Shown: in pieces, positions 21,186 to 32,608 of the stretch
How the letters are laid out: each line of letters starts with the position of its first letter
How positions within the stretch are numbered: the stretch's first letter is position 1
Source: an uncultured Gilliamella sp.
Lineage (GTDB): Bacteria > Pseudomonadota > Gammaproteobacteria > Enterobacterales > Orbaceae
Direction of reading: 5' to 3'
NCBI GenBank assembly: GCA_946480175.1
Contig: CAMLIK010000002.1
Coordinates: 24,304 to 88,303, forward strand
DNA: 64,000 bases
The notes under the pieces: model-generated
Database searches by the model: none
What the model was told of the DNA's origin: nothing
The model's input: the letters and a program-made list of their open reading frames with translations, nothing else
Program-made: the position numbers and the translations under genes

Positions 21186-22259
21186 ATGTCAGATAAGCTT
21201 CAATCTAATACCGATACAAGTGATCCTCTAGTTAAGGATCCACTAGATGCTTCAGTCATAGATACGGATATTGAGATAGATACTAAATCTACTAATAATA
21301 CAGAGGAAGCAGAACAAAGTTATCAACCACCGTTAAATAAACGAACAGAAGTTAAACCTTATGATATATCAGTTAAACATAGCTTTATTCCTGAACGATT
21401 AACCGCTTTAGAGATTATTAACGAACGCTTTGCGCGTCAATTTAGAATTGGGTTATTTAACTTACTACGCCATAATACTGATATTATTACATCTGTCATT
21501 GAACCTAAAACGTTTAAAGAGTTTTCTCAAACTTCGATAAACAACCATTTAAATTTAGTCCATCTTAACCCTCTACGAGGTAGTTGTTTATTTTCATTTT
21601 CACCCGAACTAATATTTATTGTTGTTGATACTCTTTTTGGCGGCGATGGTCATACTATCAATGTTGGATCTGAAGGCCGAGAATTTACCCATACCGAACA
21701 AGAAATTATTAGACGTGTATTAAATATTGCCTTACACGCGTATCAAAATTCTTGGAATGATGTTTACAGTATTGAAACCGAATACGTTCGTTCTGAAGTA
21801 GAGAGCAAATTTACTAATATTACTAGTTCACCTGATGATGTTGTTTTAGTTTCATCATTTACGGTTGAAGTTGGTAACTTAAAAGCAAATTTTTCTATTT
21901 GCATTCCTTATACAATGGTTGAACCAATCAAAGAGCTATTAATTAAACCACCTATCGAAGCTCAATCTTATAAAGATGATAATGTCTGGATTAGTTCACT
22001 TACTAGTGGTATTAAACAATCAACCGTCGAATTAGTCGCTAATTTTGCTGACATTCAAACTACAGTTGCCAAATTATTAGCATTAAAAGTAAACGATATT
22101 TTGGATATCGAAAAACCCACCAGCATTGATGTTACCATTGGTGGTGTACCGGTGTTAAAAGGACGTTACGGTAGTATGAATAAACAATATGCAATTCAAG
22201 TAGAACAAATAAGTAGTCCTGTATTAGAACAATTGAATGAAGGGGAGTTCAATCAATGA
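21186..22259 (+). CDS. fliM: Flagellar motor switch protein FliM
   Basis: RLTALEIINERFARQFRIGLFNLLRH...LRGSCLFSFSPELIFIVVDTLFGGDG. Confidence 0.96.
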   Translation: MSDKLQSNTDTSDPLVKDPLDASVIDTDIEIDTKSTNNTEEAEQSYQPPLNKRTEVKPYDISVKHSFIPERLTALEIINERFARQFRIGLFNLLRHNTDIITSVIEPKTFKEFSQTSINNHLNLVHLNPLRGSCLFSFSPELIFIVVDTLFGGDGHTINVGSEGREFTHTEQEIIRRVLNIALHAYQNSWNDVYSIETEYVRSEVESKFTNITSSPDDVVLVSSFTVEVGNLKANFSICIPYTMVEPIKELLIKPPIEAQSYKDDNVWISSLTSGIKQSTVELVANFADIQTTVAKLLALKVNDILDIEKPTSIDVTIGGVPVLKGRYGSMNKQYAIQVEQISSPVLEQLNEGEFNQ

Positions 22260-22645
22260 GTGATAGCCTAAATAATAATGACGATAGCCAACCAAACGAT
22301 GTAGTCGTTGATGATGAATCTTTGACTAAAGAGGTTATTTTCGAAACCTTATCACCAGAATCAACTGATGTAAAAAAACAAGATATTAATCTTATTTTGG
22401 ATATTCCAGTTAATTTAAGCGTTGAACTTGGTCGAACCAAAATGGCCATTAAAGATCTCTTAAATTTAACTCAAGGATCAGTTATTTCCTTAGATGGTTT
22501 AGCTGGTGAGCCATTAGATATTCTCATTAATGGTTACTTAATTGCACAAGGTGAAATCGTTGTTGTTGGTGATAATTATGGCGTAAGAATTACCGATATT
22601 ATTACCCCTTCAGAACGTGTACGTAGATTAAGTCGTCAACTGTAA
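22256..22645 (+). CDS. fliN: Flagellar motor switch protein FliN
   Basis: ILDIPVNLSVELGRTKMAIKDLLNLTQGSVISLDGLAGEPLDILING. Confidence 0.96.
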   Translation: MSDSLNNNDDSQPNDVVVDDESLTKEVIFETLSPESTDVKKQDINLILDIPVNLSVELGRTKMAIKDLLNLTQGSVISLDGLAGEPLDILINGYLIAQGEIVVVGDNYGVRITDIITPSERVRRLSRQL

Positions 22646-22659
22646 TTAATGAGACAATA

Positions 22660-23061
22660 ATGACCGTTCCAACTATCACCGACAGTGTACAGACATTCTC
22701 GTCTAACTCAACATCTAGTATATATAGCCAACTTGGTATGGCATTTTTTAGTGTAATTGCTATTATTTTATGTTTAGGATGGATAATAAAACGGATAGGT
22801 TGGAAAAAATCTAGCAAACAATTTATTGAAATTAAAGCAATATATAACATAAGTGCCAAAGAACGTATTTTACTAGTTCATGTAGATAACCAATTATTGG
22901 TAGTTGGCGTTACCGCCCAACAAATGACGTTACTACATACTATAAGTGAACAAAAAACGGAAATGTTATTAAATGATCGAGTTGATGTTGAACAAATATC
23001 AAAAAATAATCTTTTTAAGCAGCTGTTGCAGTCTGTGTTAAATACCAACAAGAAGGAGTAA
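22660..23061 (+). CDS. fliO: Flagellar biosynthesis protein FliO
   Basis: Single TM, position between fliN and fliP, KERILLVHVDNQLLVVGVTAQQMTLLHTI. Confidence 0.9.
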   Translation: MTVPTITDSVQTFSSNSTSSIYSQLGMAFFSVIAIILCLGWIIKRIGWKKSSKQFIEIKAIYNISAKERILLVHVDNQLLVVGVTAQQMTLLHTISEQKTEMLLNDRVDVEQISKNNLFKQLLQSVLNTNKKE

Positions 23062-23067
23062 TTCATC

Positions 23068-23811
23068 ATGCTGCGGTTAAAACTCATTATATTACTAGGC
23101 CTCTTGTTTGTTGGCCAATATAGTTTTGCCGCATTATCACCGTTGACGGTTGTTACTCAAACACCTCTTGAAGATGGTCAAAGTTGGTCGTTACCTGTTG
23201 AAACTTTAGTTTTTTTAACTCTACTAACTTTTATCCCTATTATTTTATTATTAATGACGAGCTTTACTCGGATCATTATAGTATTAGGCTTATTGCGCAG
23301 CGCACTTGGCACTCAATCTGCACCACCGAACCAAGTCATATTAGGCATTGCATTATTTATGACGTTTTTCATTATGTCACCTACAATTGATAAAATATAT
23401 CAAGATGCTTATGTTCCTTATTCGCAAGAAAAAATTACTATGCAAGAGGGTTTAGATAATGCAACTAAACCGCTTCGTGAATTTATGTTAACTCAAACTC
23501 GAGAAAGCGATTTGGCATTATTTGTAAATATGTCACATACTGATGATATTCAAACTCGAGAAGAGATCCCTTTGCGAGTTTTAGTCCCTGCGTTTGTAGT
23601 TAGTGAACTAAAAACGGCTTTTCAAATTGGTTTTACGCTGTTTATTCCTTTTTTAGTCATTGATTTAGTTGTCGCTAGTACTTTAATGGCATTAGGGATG
23701 ATGATGGTACCCCCAGCAACAGTATCACTTCCATTTAAAATTATGTTATTTGTAATGGCTGATGGATGGCATTTATTGTTAGGCTCATTAGCGCAAAGCT
23801 TTTTTAGTTAA
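23068..23811 (+). CDS. fliP: Flagellar export protein FliP
   Basis: [45 protein letters not shown]. Confidence 0.97.
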   Translation: MLRLKLIILLGLLFVGQYSFAALSPLTVVTQTPLEDGQSWSLPVETLVFLTLLTFIPIILLLMTSFTRIIIVLGLLRSALGTQSAPPNQVILGIALFMTFFIMSPTIDKIYQDAYVPYSQEKITMQEGLDNATKPLREFMLTQTRESDLALFVNMSHTDDIQTREEIPLRVLVPAFVVSELKTAFQIGFTLFIPFLVIDLVVASTLMALGMMMVPPATVSLPFKIMLFVMADGWHLLLGSLAQSFFS

Positions 23812-23832
23812 CTTGAAAAGTTAAGGAATTAT

Positions 23833-24102
23833 ATGGAGTCAGAATATATTAGTCATTTCGCGATGCAAGCCATCAAAGTGGCGGCATCACTTGCTGGCCC
23901 TTTATTATTAGCAGCATTAGTGACCGGATTAATTATCAGTTTGCTACAAGCAGCAACACAGATTAATGAGATGACCTTATCTTTTATTCCGAAAATTTTA
24001 GCTGTTATTGTGGTATTAATTATTTTAGGTCCATCTATGCTTACAACAATGACCGACTATATACGTTTTGTCATTACCTCTATTCCAAACTTAACTAGTT
24101 AA
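23833..24102 (+). CDS. fliQ: Flagellar export protein FliQ
   Basis: 89 aa, TGLIISLLQAATQINEMTLSFIPKILAV. Confidence 0.96.
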   Translation: MESEYISHFAMQAIKVAASLAGPLLLAALVTGLIISLLQAATQINEMTLSFIPKILAVIVVLIILGPSMLTTMTDYIRFVITSIPNLTS

Positions 24103-24107
24103 CTTTA

Positions 24108-24911
24108 ATGGATTTAGCTATTCAAGAACTGTTTAATATTGATTTTTTTGCTTGGGTTCGATCAAGTTTCCTTCCTTTTGTTCGTATTTTTGCTCTAATT
24201 ATGGTCGCACCTATTACCGGCGAAAAAGAGGTCCCTAGCCGCATAAAAATAGGTTTAGCCATACTAATAGTCATAGTTTTACCTTTACCTCAGTTAGACA
24301 ATAATCTTACTATCTATTCGTTAATGGGCATTTGGATTATTGCTCAACAAATAATGATTGGTATCATAATTGGTTTTACCATACAACTTACATTTATGGC
24401 TGTTAGATTTTCTGGCGAGTTAATTGGTATGCAAATGGGATTAGGTATGGCTACTTTTTATGATCCTATTGGTGGACCGTCTACTTCGGTGTTATCGCGT
24501 TTAATAAATATTATCGCATTATTAATATTTCTCAGTTTAGATGGCCATTTATGGTTACTTTATGGTTTAGCTAACAGTTTTAATATTATCCCTATAGGTC
24601 TTTCTCCTTTAAGACAAAATGGCTATTTAGAATTAATTGAGATAAGTGGTTTACTGTTTACTAATGGTATTATGTTGGCATTACCATTAATGACACTATT
24701 GCTTATTATTAATCTATCGTTAGGCTTGTTAAACAGAATCACTCCACAACTCTCTATTTTCGTAGTCGGCTATCCACTTACATTGTTCTGTGGGTTAATA
24801 ATGTTAAGTTACTTAATCTCGTCTTTACCTTCGTTTATTGAATTTATTTTAGAGCAGATATTTTCATCTATTTCACAAATTTTACTCTATCTTGGTGATA
24901 CTTCTTCTTAG
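24108..24911 (+). CDS. fliR: Flagellar export protein FliR
   Basis: GELIGMQMGLGMATFYDPIGGPSTSVLSRL. Confidence 0.95.
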   Translation: MDLAIQELFNIDFFAWVRSSFLPFVRIFALIMVAPITGEKEVPSRIKIGLAILIVIVLPLPQLDNNLTIYSLMGIWIIAQQIMIGIIIGFTIQLTFMAVRFSGELIGMQMGLGMATFYDPIGGPSTSVLSRLINIIALLIFLSLDGHLWLLYGLANSFNIIPIGLSPLRQNGYLELIEISGLLFTNGIMLALPLMTLLLIINLSLGLLNRITPQLSIFVVGYPLTLFCGLIMLSYLISSLPSFIEFILEQIFSSISQILLYLGDTSS

Positions 24912-25030
24912 CAAAATAATTCTTAATGGCTATCTATAATTTTTAATAAAAAAGTTGAGGAATGGGGTTTTTTAACGCCTAAATTAACCTTAATTGACGC
25001 TTCATAGGTTTAAAATTTGCTTATAGCCAA

Positions 25031-25075
25031 TAAAAAAACCGCTGCGTAAACTAAAGTTACACAGCGGTTATTAAG
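25031..25075. terminator. Bidirectional terminator between fliR and dacA
   Basis: aaaaaAACCGCTGcGTAA-ctaaag-TTACaCAGCGGTT hairpin. Confidence 0.8.
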
Positions 25076-25081
25076 AAAAAG

Positions 25082-26263
25082 TTAATTAAATAATTTATGG
25101 AATTGTAAGCCTATCCAATCCCAAATTCCGCCGAAGAATCCTGTTTCTTCAACATTTTCAAGTGCTACTAAAGGTAGTTCATTGATAACTTTATCATCCA
25201 ATAAAAATTGGATTTTACCCACTGCAGTTCCTTTGGTAATTGGTGCATAAATATAATCATCAATGGTGTATTGTACTTTAACATCTGCTGAGCGACCTTT
25301 TGGTACTGTGATATATGCACCATTAATTGCACCTAACTTAACTTTATTTTCATCACCATACCAAATTGACTCAATAGCTAATGGATCATTTGGTTTAACA
25401 GGATTTGCCGTTTCAAAAAATCGGAATCCCCAAGTAAGTAATTTTTTACTCTCTTCTTCACGGCCTTTAAATGTTCGACCACCAAGCACGGCTGAAATTA
25501 AACGAGTATTACCATCAACCGCTGATGCAACAAGGTTATAACCAGCTGCATTAGTATGTCCGGTTTTGATGCCATCTACATTTAATGTAGTATCCCAAAG
25601 TAATCCATTACGGTTCATTTGTGGTTTAGAAAGATTGTAGGTAAATTCTTTTTCTTTATAAATCGCATATTCTTTTGGTAAGTCACGGACTAACGCTTGA
25701 CCTAATAATGCCATATCTTTAGCGGTGGTATACTGACCTGGTGCATCAAGCCCGTGTACGGTTTCAAAATGAGTGTGTTGTAATCCAATTTTTTTCGCAT
25801 ATTCATTCATCAAATTAACAAATGCACCTTGGCTACCAGCAACATGTTCGGCCATGGCAATACATGCATCATTACCCGATTGAATAATGATACCTTTATT
25901 TAAATCAGACACTGAAACAGTTTTACCTACTTCTAAAAACATTAATGACGAGCCTTTTAATACTGGGTTGCCTGTTGCCCAGGCATCTTTACTCACCAGT
26001 ACCATATCATCATTTTTAATACGGCCTGATGCTAATGCTTGACCAACAACATAACTTGTCATCATTTTTGTTAAACTTGCTGGATCACGTTGTTGTTCAG
26101 CATTATATTGCGCTAAAATTTCGCCAGATTTGGCATCAATTAAGATGTATGCTTCAGCATCTAATTGTGGGATAGCTGGAATAGGAAAAGCCATTTCCGC
26201 AGAGGCAGAAGAACATATTGCGAGCACCAACAAGCCAAAAGATAATTTAAATTTCTTTTTCAT
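25082..26263 (-). CDS. dacA: D-alanyl-D-alanine carboxypeptidase (PBP5/DacA family)
   Basis: [18 protein letters not shown] (SxxK), [12 protein letters not shown] (SxN), [19 protein letters not shown] (KTG). Confidence 0.94.
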   Translation of the reverse strand: MKKKFKLSFGLLVLAICSSASAEMAFPIPAIPQLDAEAYILIDAKSGEILAQYNAEQQRDPASLTKMMTSYVVGQALASGRIKNDDMVLVSKDAWATGNPVLKGSSLMFLEVGKTVSVSDLNKGIIIQSGNDACIAMAEHVAGSQGAFVNLMNEYAKKIGLQHTHFETVHGLDAPGQYTTAKDMALLGQALVRDLPKEYAIYKEKEFTYNLSKPQMNRNGLLWDTTLNVDGIKTGHTNAAGYNLVASAVDGNTRLISAVLGGRTFKGREEESKKLLTWGFRFFETANPVKPNDPLAIESIWYGDENKVKLGAINGAYITVPKGRSADVKVQYTIDDYIYAPITKGTAVGKIQFLLDDKVINELPLVALENVEETGFFGGIWDWIGLQFHKLFN

Positions 26264-26277
26264 TTATAAAAATTCCG

Positions 26278-27384
26278 TTAAATGTTTTTAGATAACATGT
26301 ATCGATGAGTGTGAATAGACATCATAATGCCAAAACTTGCCATTAAAACGACTAATGATGAGCCACCATAACTTATTAATGGTAATGGTACACCAACTAC
26401 TGGCAAGATTCCACTGACCATACCGATATTAATAAATACATAAACAAAAAAGACCAAAATCAAGCCTCCAGAAAGGATTCGACCAAAGGTCGTTTGTGCT
26501 TGGGAGGCAATAATCAAGCCACGAACAATTAAGCATAAGAATAAGACTAGTAAGATAATAGAGCCAATAAAACCAAACTCTTCAGCAATAACTGAAAAGA
26601 TGAAATCGGTATGCCGTTCAGGCAAAAATTCTAGCTGTGATTGAGTACCTTTAAGCCAGCCTTTGCCCCATATTCCACCCGATCCTATTGCGGTTTTAGA
26701 TTGGATAATATGATAGCCTGTACCATTAGGATCGCGTTCTGGATTAAATAAAGTTAATACTCGTTCACGCTGATAATCGTGCATTAGGTAAAACCACATA
26801 ATCGGTAAGAATATGGCCATCAATATCAACGCAACAACGATAAATCGCCAATTAATTCCAGCCAAGAAGATAATAAAAATACCTGACATAACAATTAAAA
26901 TAGCCGTACCCAAATCTGGTTGCATGGCCACCAATAGTGTTGGCACACCAATAATTGCTAATGTTTGCAAGGTGGTTTTTAGTGGTGGAGGACAGCCATC
27001 ACGATGAATAAATTTGGCTACCATTAGAGGAACGGCAATTTTAGCGATTTCGGACGGTTGAAAGCGAATAACACCTAAATCTAACCAGCGCTGAGCACCT
27101 TTACTGGTATAGCCAAAAATATCAACTAATAGCAATATAACAATGCAGACAATATAGAGTGAAGGAGCCCACTTTTCATAACTTCGTGGTGAAAATTGGG
27201 CAAAGACAATCATTACAAAAAAACCAAGTAATATTTGAATCACCCTTTTTTGCATCATATCAATATCTTGACCACTAGCACTCCATAAAATATAAAGACT
27301 ATAACCAAGGAGTAAGGTTATAAATAAGCAAAAAAGCGGATCAATATGTATCTTTTGCCAAAAAGATCTCTTAATATTATTCAT
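26278..27384 (-). CDS. mrdB: Rod shape-determining protein RodA (SEDS)
   Basis: [21 protein letters not shown] ... [16 protein letters not shown]. Confidence 0.95.
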   Translation of the reverse strand: MNNIKRSFWQKIHIDPLFCLFITLLLGYSLYILWSASGQDIDMMQKRVIQILLGFFVMIVFAQFSPRSYEKWAPSLYIVCIVILLLVDIFGYTSKGAQRWLDLGVIRFQPSEIAKIAVPLMVAKFIHRDGCPPPLKTTLQTLAIIGVPTLLVAMQPDLGTAILIVMSGIFIIFLAGINWRFIVVALILMAIFLPIMWFYLMHDYQRERVLTLFNPERDPNGTGYHIIQSKTAIGSGGIWGKGWLKGTQSQLEFLPERHTDFIFSVIAEEFGFIGSIILLVLFLCLIVRGLIIASQAQTTFGRILSGGLILVFFVYVFINIGMVSGILPVVGVPLPLISYGGSSLVVLMASFGIMMSIHTHRYMLSKNI

Positions 27385-27386
27385 AA

Positions 27387-29264
27387 TTAATCTTCATGTC
27401 CTGTATTGGATGATCCATCATCTAATTCTGTTGAGTTAATCCCTTCAAGATAATAATCAAGTATTTTACGTGCAACCGCACCACCGTTGGAACTTCCTCC
27501 ACCACCATTTTCAAGTACAATAGCTAAAGCTATTTTCGGTTTATCATAAGGTGCGTAAGCAATAAACAAAGCATGGTCACGTAGATGTTCTGGTATTCTA
27601 TGCGCGTTATAGGTTTCGTTTACTTTTAAACTATAAACTTGAGCGGTACCTGATTTACCGGCGGCTTGATATTTTGCCCCCGCAAAAACTTTACGAGCTG
27701 TACCTCGCGCACCAAACATTACTCGATGCATGCCTTCTTTTGCTAATGTCCAATAGACCGGATTAACATCGACTAAACTGTTTTTTTCAACATATTTAGA
27801 TGGATCAATCGTTGGTTGGTTTTGGTTGGTATTGATAATGTCGCTCTTTTTATATAATAAAAAATGTGGTGTAAAGGTTTTACCATTATTAATTAGTATC
27901 GTTAATGCTTTAACCATTTGCATCGGTGTTGCAGTCCAATAACCTTGACCAATACCAACCGGAATAGTGTCGCCTAGTAACCAAGATTTTTTATGGCGTT
28001 TCATTTTCCATTCACGACTAGGCATGACTGCTCGCGTTTCTTCACTTGGCGAAATATCAATGCCGGTTCGCTCACCATAGCCAAACTTGGTCATCCATGA
28101 ATTTAAGCGATCTATGCCCATATCATAAGCAACTTGGTAAAAATAGGTGTCGACCGATTCTTCAATCGCTCGTAATACATCTACATGGCCGTGCCCCCAT
28201 TTTAGCCAATCTCGATAACGTCTTTCTGTACCTGGCAGTTGCCACCAACCCGGATCATTAACTACGCTTTTCGGTGAAACAACGCCTTCACTTAATGCTG
28301 CTATCGAAATAAATGGTTTTACCGTTGAAGCAGGCGGGTAGGCACCGAGTAAGGCCCGGTTATAGAGAGGTTTACTTGGATCATTAAGTAATTCGCTATA
28401 TTTTTTACTGGAAATACCATCGACAAAATCGTTTGAATCATAACTTGGGCTTGATACCATTGCTAATATTTCACCATTATTAGGATCAATAGCAACGACT
28501 GATGCTTTACGTCCTGCAAGCAGAGATTCAATATAAAGTTGTAATTTAAGGTTAATAGATAAATAGATATCTTCACCTGCTTGAGGTGGGTGTTGTTCAA
28601 GTAAACGAACAATACGGCCTCGGCTATTTACTTCAACTTTTTCGTTACCCGCAGTACCATGTAATACATCTTCGTAATAACGCTCAATCCCCATTTTACC
28701 AATGTTAAATGTAGCCACGTAATCACTAGCTTTATTTTCTTCTTCTAGTCGTTGTTTATCTTGAGTATTTATTTTAGATATATAACCAAGAATATGGGTA
28801 AGCGACGCGCCATATGGGTAATATCGGTGTTGAATTTTAACAATTGATACAAACGGGAAGCGATGCTGATCAACAATAAAACGAGCGATCTGCTTTTCGG
28901 TCAAATTTTCTTTAAGAGGTACAGGACGATGAGCTCGATAATTACGGCGTTCCTTTTGGAAATTCTCAATATCTTCATCAGTTAAATCAACAATCGTTTT
29001 TAACTGTTCAAACTGTTCGTTAAGGTTTTTGGTTTTATCAGGAACAATATTTAATTGATAGGTAATATTATTTATCGCTAATGGTGTACCATTACGATCA
29101 TAAATCATTCCACGACTAGGCGGAATAGGGATAATTTCAATCCGATTGTTGTTTGATTTGGTACTATAATAACTAAAGTTTGATATTTGTAAATCAGCTA
29201 AATTGGCTATTAATACAAAGATTAATAAAATAATTACCACAAATGCAAACAGCGCTCTACGCAA
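27387..29264 (-). CDS. mrdA: Penicillin-binding protein 2
   Basis: [19 protein letters not shown] (SxxK), [11 protein letters not shown]; adjacent to rodA. Confidence 0.95.
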   Translation of the reverse strand: MRRALFAFVVIILLIFVLIANLADLQISNFSYYSTKSNNNRIEIIPIPPSRGMIYDRNGTPLAINNITYQLNIVPDKTKNLNEQFEQLKTIVDLTDEDIENFQKERRNYRAHRPVPLKENLTEKQIARFIVDQHRFPFVSIVKIQHRYYPYGASLTHILGYISKINTQDKQRLEEENKASDYVATFNIGKMGIERYYEDVLHGTAGNEKVEVNSRGRIVRLLEQHPPQAGEDIYLSINLKLQLYIESLLAGRKASVVAIDPNNGEILAMVSSPSYDSNDFVDGISSKKYSELLNDPSKPLYNRALLGAYPPASTVKPFISIAALSEGVVSPKSVVNDPGWWQLPGTERRYRDWLKWGHGHVDVLRAIEESVDTYFYQVAYDMGIDRLNSWMTKFGYGERTGIDISPSEETRAVMPSREWKMKRHKKSWLLGDTIPVGIGQGYWTATPMQMVKALTILINNGKTFTPHFLLYKKSDIINTNQNQPTIDPSKYVEKNSLVDVNPVYWTLAKEGMHRVMFGARGTARKVFAGAKYQAAGKSGTAQVYSLKVNETYNAHRIPEHLRDHALFIAYAPYDKPKIALAIVLENGGGGSSNGGAVARKILDYYLEGINSTELDDGSSNTGHED

Positions 29265-29347
29265 AAATAAGTTTGTTTCTGCCGAGTGATCGCGAATATT
29301 GCCTTTTTTTGTTTCACCTGAAATAGAGATAATCTAGCTCCTCTAAA

Positions 29348-30364
29348 TTATGGTTGCTTGTGTTCTTTATGTTCTTTTTGTTCCCATTTTTCATAAGCAT
29401 TAACAATTCTAGCCACGACAGGATGGCGAACCACATCTTCACTCTTGAAAAAATTAAAACTAATATCATCAACATCGCTTAATACTTCTATCGCGTGGCG
29501 TAACCCCGATTTTTGATGACGTGGTAAATCTATTTGGGTGATATCACCAGTTATGACAGCTTTAGAATTAAAACCAATGCGTGTTAAAAACATCTTCATC
29601 TGTTCTATTGTTGTGTTTTGGCTCTCATCTAGAATAATAAATGCATCATTAAGTGTACGCCCACGCATATAGGCTAACGGTGCAACTTCTATTACACTTT
29701 TTTCAATCAGTTTTTCAACTTTTTCAAAACCAAGCATTTCAAATAAAGCATCGTAAAGTGGACGTAAATAAGGATCGACCTTTTGACTTAAATCACCTGG
29801 TAAAAAACCCAGTTTTTCACCAGCTTCAACCGCTGGACGTGTTAGCACAATTCGTCGAACTTGCTGTTTTTCCAGTGCATCAACTGCTGCAGCTACCGCT
29901 AAATAGGTTTTCCCCGTACCAGCCGGACCAATACCAAATGAAATGTCATAATCTAATACATGGGCAATATATTGTGCTTGATTAGGCGTGCGTGGTTTTA
30001 TTACACCTCGCTTAGTCTTTATCATCACTTGTTTACTGCCATACAGATCAACATAGGAAGGTAAGTGCTCATTAGCTTTTTCTAGTACACCTGATTCTTT
30101 GATTGCTAAATGAATCTGTTCCGGCTCAATATCGACAATCTTATCTTTTACTTTAGTTTGCTTATAAAGCGATTGTAAAATTTCTGTTACCGCTTTGGCA
30201 CAAATTGCATCGCCAGTAATAGCAAATAGATTGCCACGATGGTTTATTTCAATACCCAATCGGCGTTCAAGTTGTTTGATATTGTCATCATAAGGACCAC
30301 AAAGACTATTAAGCCGCTGATTGTCTGCTGGTTCAAGCATTGTTTCATATGTCATAATATTCAA
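29348..30364 (-). CDS. PhoH-like ATPase (YbeZ/PhoL)
   Basis: GPAGTGKTYLAVAAAVDALEKQQVRRIVLTRPAVEAGEKLGFLPGDL. Confidence 0.93.
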   Translation of the reverse strand: MNIMTYETMLEPADNQRLNSLCGPYDDNIKQLERRLGIEINHRGNLFAITGDAICAKAVTEILQSLYKQTKVKDKIVDIEPEQIHLAIKESGVLEKANEHLPSYVDLYGSKQVMIKTKRGVIKPRTPNQAQYIAHVLDYDISFGIGPAGTGKTYLAVAAAVDALEKQQVRRIVLTRPAVEAGEKLGFLPGDLSQKVDPYLRPLYDALFEMLGFEKVEKLIEKSVIEVAPLAYMRGRTLNDAFIILDESQNTTIEQMKMFLTRIGFNSKAVITGDITQIDLPRHQKSGLRHAIEVLSDVDDISFNFFKSEDVVRHPVVARIVNAYEKWEQKEHKEHKQP

Positions 30365-30388
30365 AGATATGTCCTCAAATTGTTTATT

Positions 30389-30868
30389 TTAATTACCAAT
30401 ACGCCCTTCACATAAAGAACATTTTTCAACACCTTTTAGGAAATCCATATTGCAATTATGGCAAGTAACAATATTGCCACTAACGACATTATCCACCGCG
30501 CTAGTTGCTTGGTCGTTATCTAATCCTTGGCTTTTCAATTTATTTACTAGCATAGAAATCGGCGTCCCACTTTTTAACTCTTGTTCAATATAAGAGGCAA
30601 CTTGCTGTTCAAATGTTGGCGGGATATAATCTAAAACCTTTTCATTATAATCTGTATTACAATGTTGGCACTTAATATATCGACCTAAAGTTTTATAATC
30701 AAAAATAGGTATGAAAAATAGAGTAAAATATTTAGCTACTTTTATTTGCGTATATTGATGCTGCTTTTCATCACCCGTAATATTTTGCTGTGCACAACAG
30801 TTTGGACAATTAAATTGCCCTGTATTTTCAGTGACTTCACGTCCTTTGTTACCAAATATAATAAACAT
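30389..30868 (-). CDS. Zinc-ribbon domain protein of unknown function
   Basis: Three CxxC-type pairs: CPNCCAQQ, CQHCNTDY, CHNCNMDF...CSLCEG. Confidence 0.7.
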   Translation of the reverse strand: MFIIFGNKGREVTENTGQFNCPNCCAQQNITGDEKQHQYTQIKVAKYFTLFFIPIFDYKTLGRYIKCQHCNTDYNEKVLDYIPPTFEQQVASYIEQELKSGTPISMLVNKLKSQGLDNDQATSAVDNVVSGNIVTCHNCNMDFLKGVEKCSLCEGRIGN

Positions 30869-30932
30869 TTTCTTTTCCTTACTTATCCATTATCATCTTT
30901 TATTATTATTTTAATTACTCTACTTTTTATAA

Positions 30933-32363
30933 TTATGGTTGATAAATACCAACGCCTAAATTATTTTCTTTACGAGTACGTGATATAACCGATATTGGTG
31001 ATTCACTTATCCGTAAATCCATTTGATCTTCCGTTCTCACTACTTTACCACGCAACGAGTTAGGATAAACATCGGTAATTTCAACATCAACAAATTTACC
31101 AATCATATCTGGATAACCTTCAAAATTAACAATACGATTATTTTCTGTTCGACCAGTTAACTCCATAAGATCCTTTTTAGATGGGCCTTCAACTAAAATA
31201 CGTTGTACGGTATTTAACATACGACGACTAAATTGCATCGCTTGTTGATTGATTCGTTCTTGAAGAATGTAGAGTCTTTGTTTTTTCTCATCTTCAGAGA
31301 CATTATCTTCCATTTCAGCAGCTGGTGTACCTGGGCGAGCTGAATAGACAAAGCTATAACTTAAGTCAAAATTAACATCAGCGATTAATTTCATGGTTTG
31401 CTCAAAATCTTCTTGAGTTTCACCTGGGAATCCAACTATAAAATCTGAACTAATTTGAATGTCAGGGCGAACTTTACGTAATTTGCGAATAATTGATTTA
31501 TATTCAATTGCCGTATGAGTTCGTTTCATTAAATTTAAAACTCGATCAGAACCACTTTGTACCGGTAAATGTAAAAAGTTAACCAGTTCTGGCGTATCAC
31601 GATAAACATCGATAATGTCATCTGTAAATTCAATTGGATGGCTAGTGGTAAAACGAATACGATCAATACCATCAATAGCAGCAACTAAACGTAATAATTC
31701 AGCAAAAGAACAGATATCACCATCAAAGGTTGGTCCGCGATAGGCATTTACGTTTTGTCCTAATAAATTCACTTCACGAACACCTTGTTCAGCAAGTTGA
31801 GCTATTTCATAAATAACATCATCACAAGGTCGACTTACCTCCTCTCCTCGGGTATAAGGTACTACACAATAAGTACAGTATTTGTTACATCCTTCCATTA
31901 TGGATACAAATGCCGTTGGGCCTTCACTACGTGGTTCGGGTAGACGGTCAAATTTTTCAATTTCAGGAAAACTCACATCAACCACATGTTGGCCATTACC
32001 ACTGCGAATTTGTTCGATCATTTCTGGTAAGCGGTGAAAGGTTTGTGGTCCAAAAATAATATCAACAAAAGGCGCACGTTTACGAATATGGGCACCTTCT
32101 TGTGATGCCACACAACCACCAACACCAATAATAATATTAGGATTATGCTGTTTTAAATTCTTCCAACGGCCTAGTTGATGAAAAACTTTTTCTTGGGCTT
32201 TTTCTCGAATAGAGCAAGTATTTAAAAGTAAAATATCCGCTTCTTCAGCATTTTCTGTTAAGGTTAAACCATGAGTGGATTCAAGGAGATCTGCCATTTT
32301 GGTTGAATCATATTCGTTCATTTGGCAGCCCCAAGTTTTGATATGTAATTTTTTGCTCATCAA
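30933..32363 (-). CDS. miaB: tRNA-2-methylthio-N6-dimethylallyladenosine synthase MiaB
   Basis: [43 protein letters not shown] radical SAM. Confidence 0.97.
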   Translation of the reverse strand: MMSKKLHIKTWGCQMNEYDSTKMADLLESTHGLTLTENAEEADILLLNTCSIREKAQEKVFHQLGRWKNLKQHNPNIIIGVGGCVASQEGAHIRKRAPFVDIIFGPQTFHRLPEMIEQIRSGNGQHVVDVSFPEIEKFDRLPEPRSEGPTAFVSIMEGCNKYCTYCVVPYTRGEEVSRPCDDVIYEIAQLAEQGVREVNLLGQNVNAYRGPTFDGDICSFAELLRLVAAIDGIDRIRFTTSHPIEFTDDIIDVYRDTPELVNFLHLPVQSGSDRVLNLMKRTHTAIEYKSIIRKLRKVRPDIQISSDFIVGFPGETQEDFEQTMKLIADVNFDLSYSFVYSARPGTPAAEMEDNVSEDEKKQRLYILQERINQQAMQFSRRMLNTVQRILVEGPSKKDLMELTGRTENNRIVNFEGYPDMIGKFVDVEITDVYPNSLRGKVVRTEDQMDLRISESPISVISRTRKENNLGVGIYQP

Positions 32364-32608
32364 TAACTCAGCTATATTTAATTGTTAAAATGAAAACGGG
32401 TTTAAATCCGCGATTTTAGCGAGCCATATTGTAATCCTTTGTGATTGTAGGGTCTATAATAAATATAAAAAACTATATTTATTACTTTATATATAAAAAA
32501 TAAACAATTAGTAATTTATTTATCGAAAAAACAACTGATTATAATAATCAATATTTTATGTTATTATTCTCGCCCTATTAATATTATTTACTATACAAGT
32601 ATTTAGGT

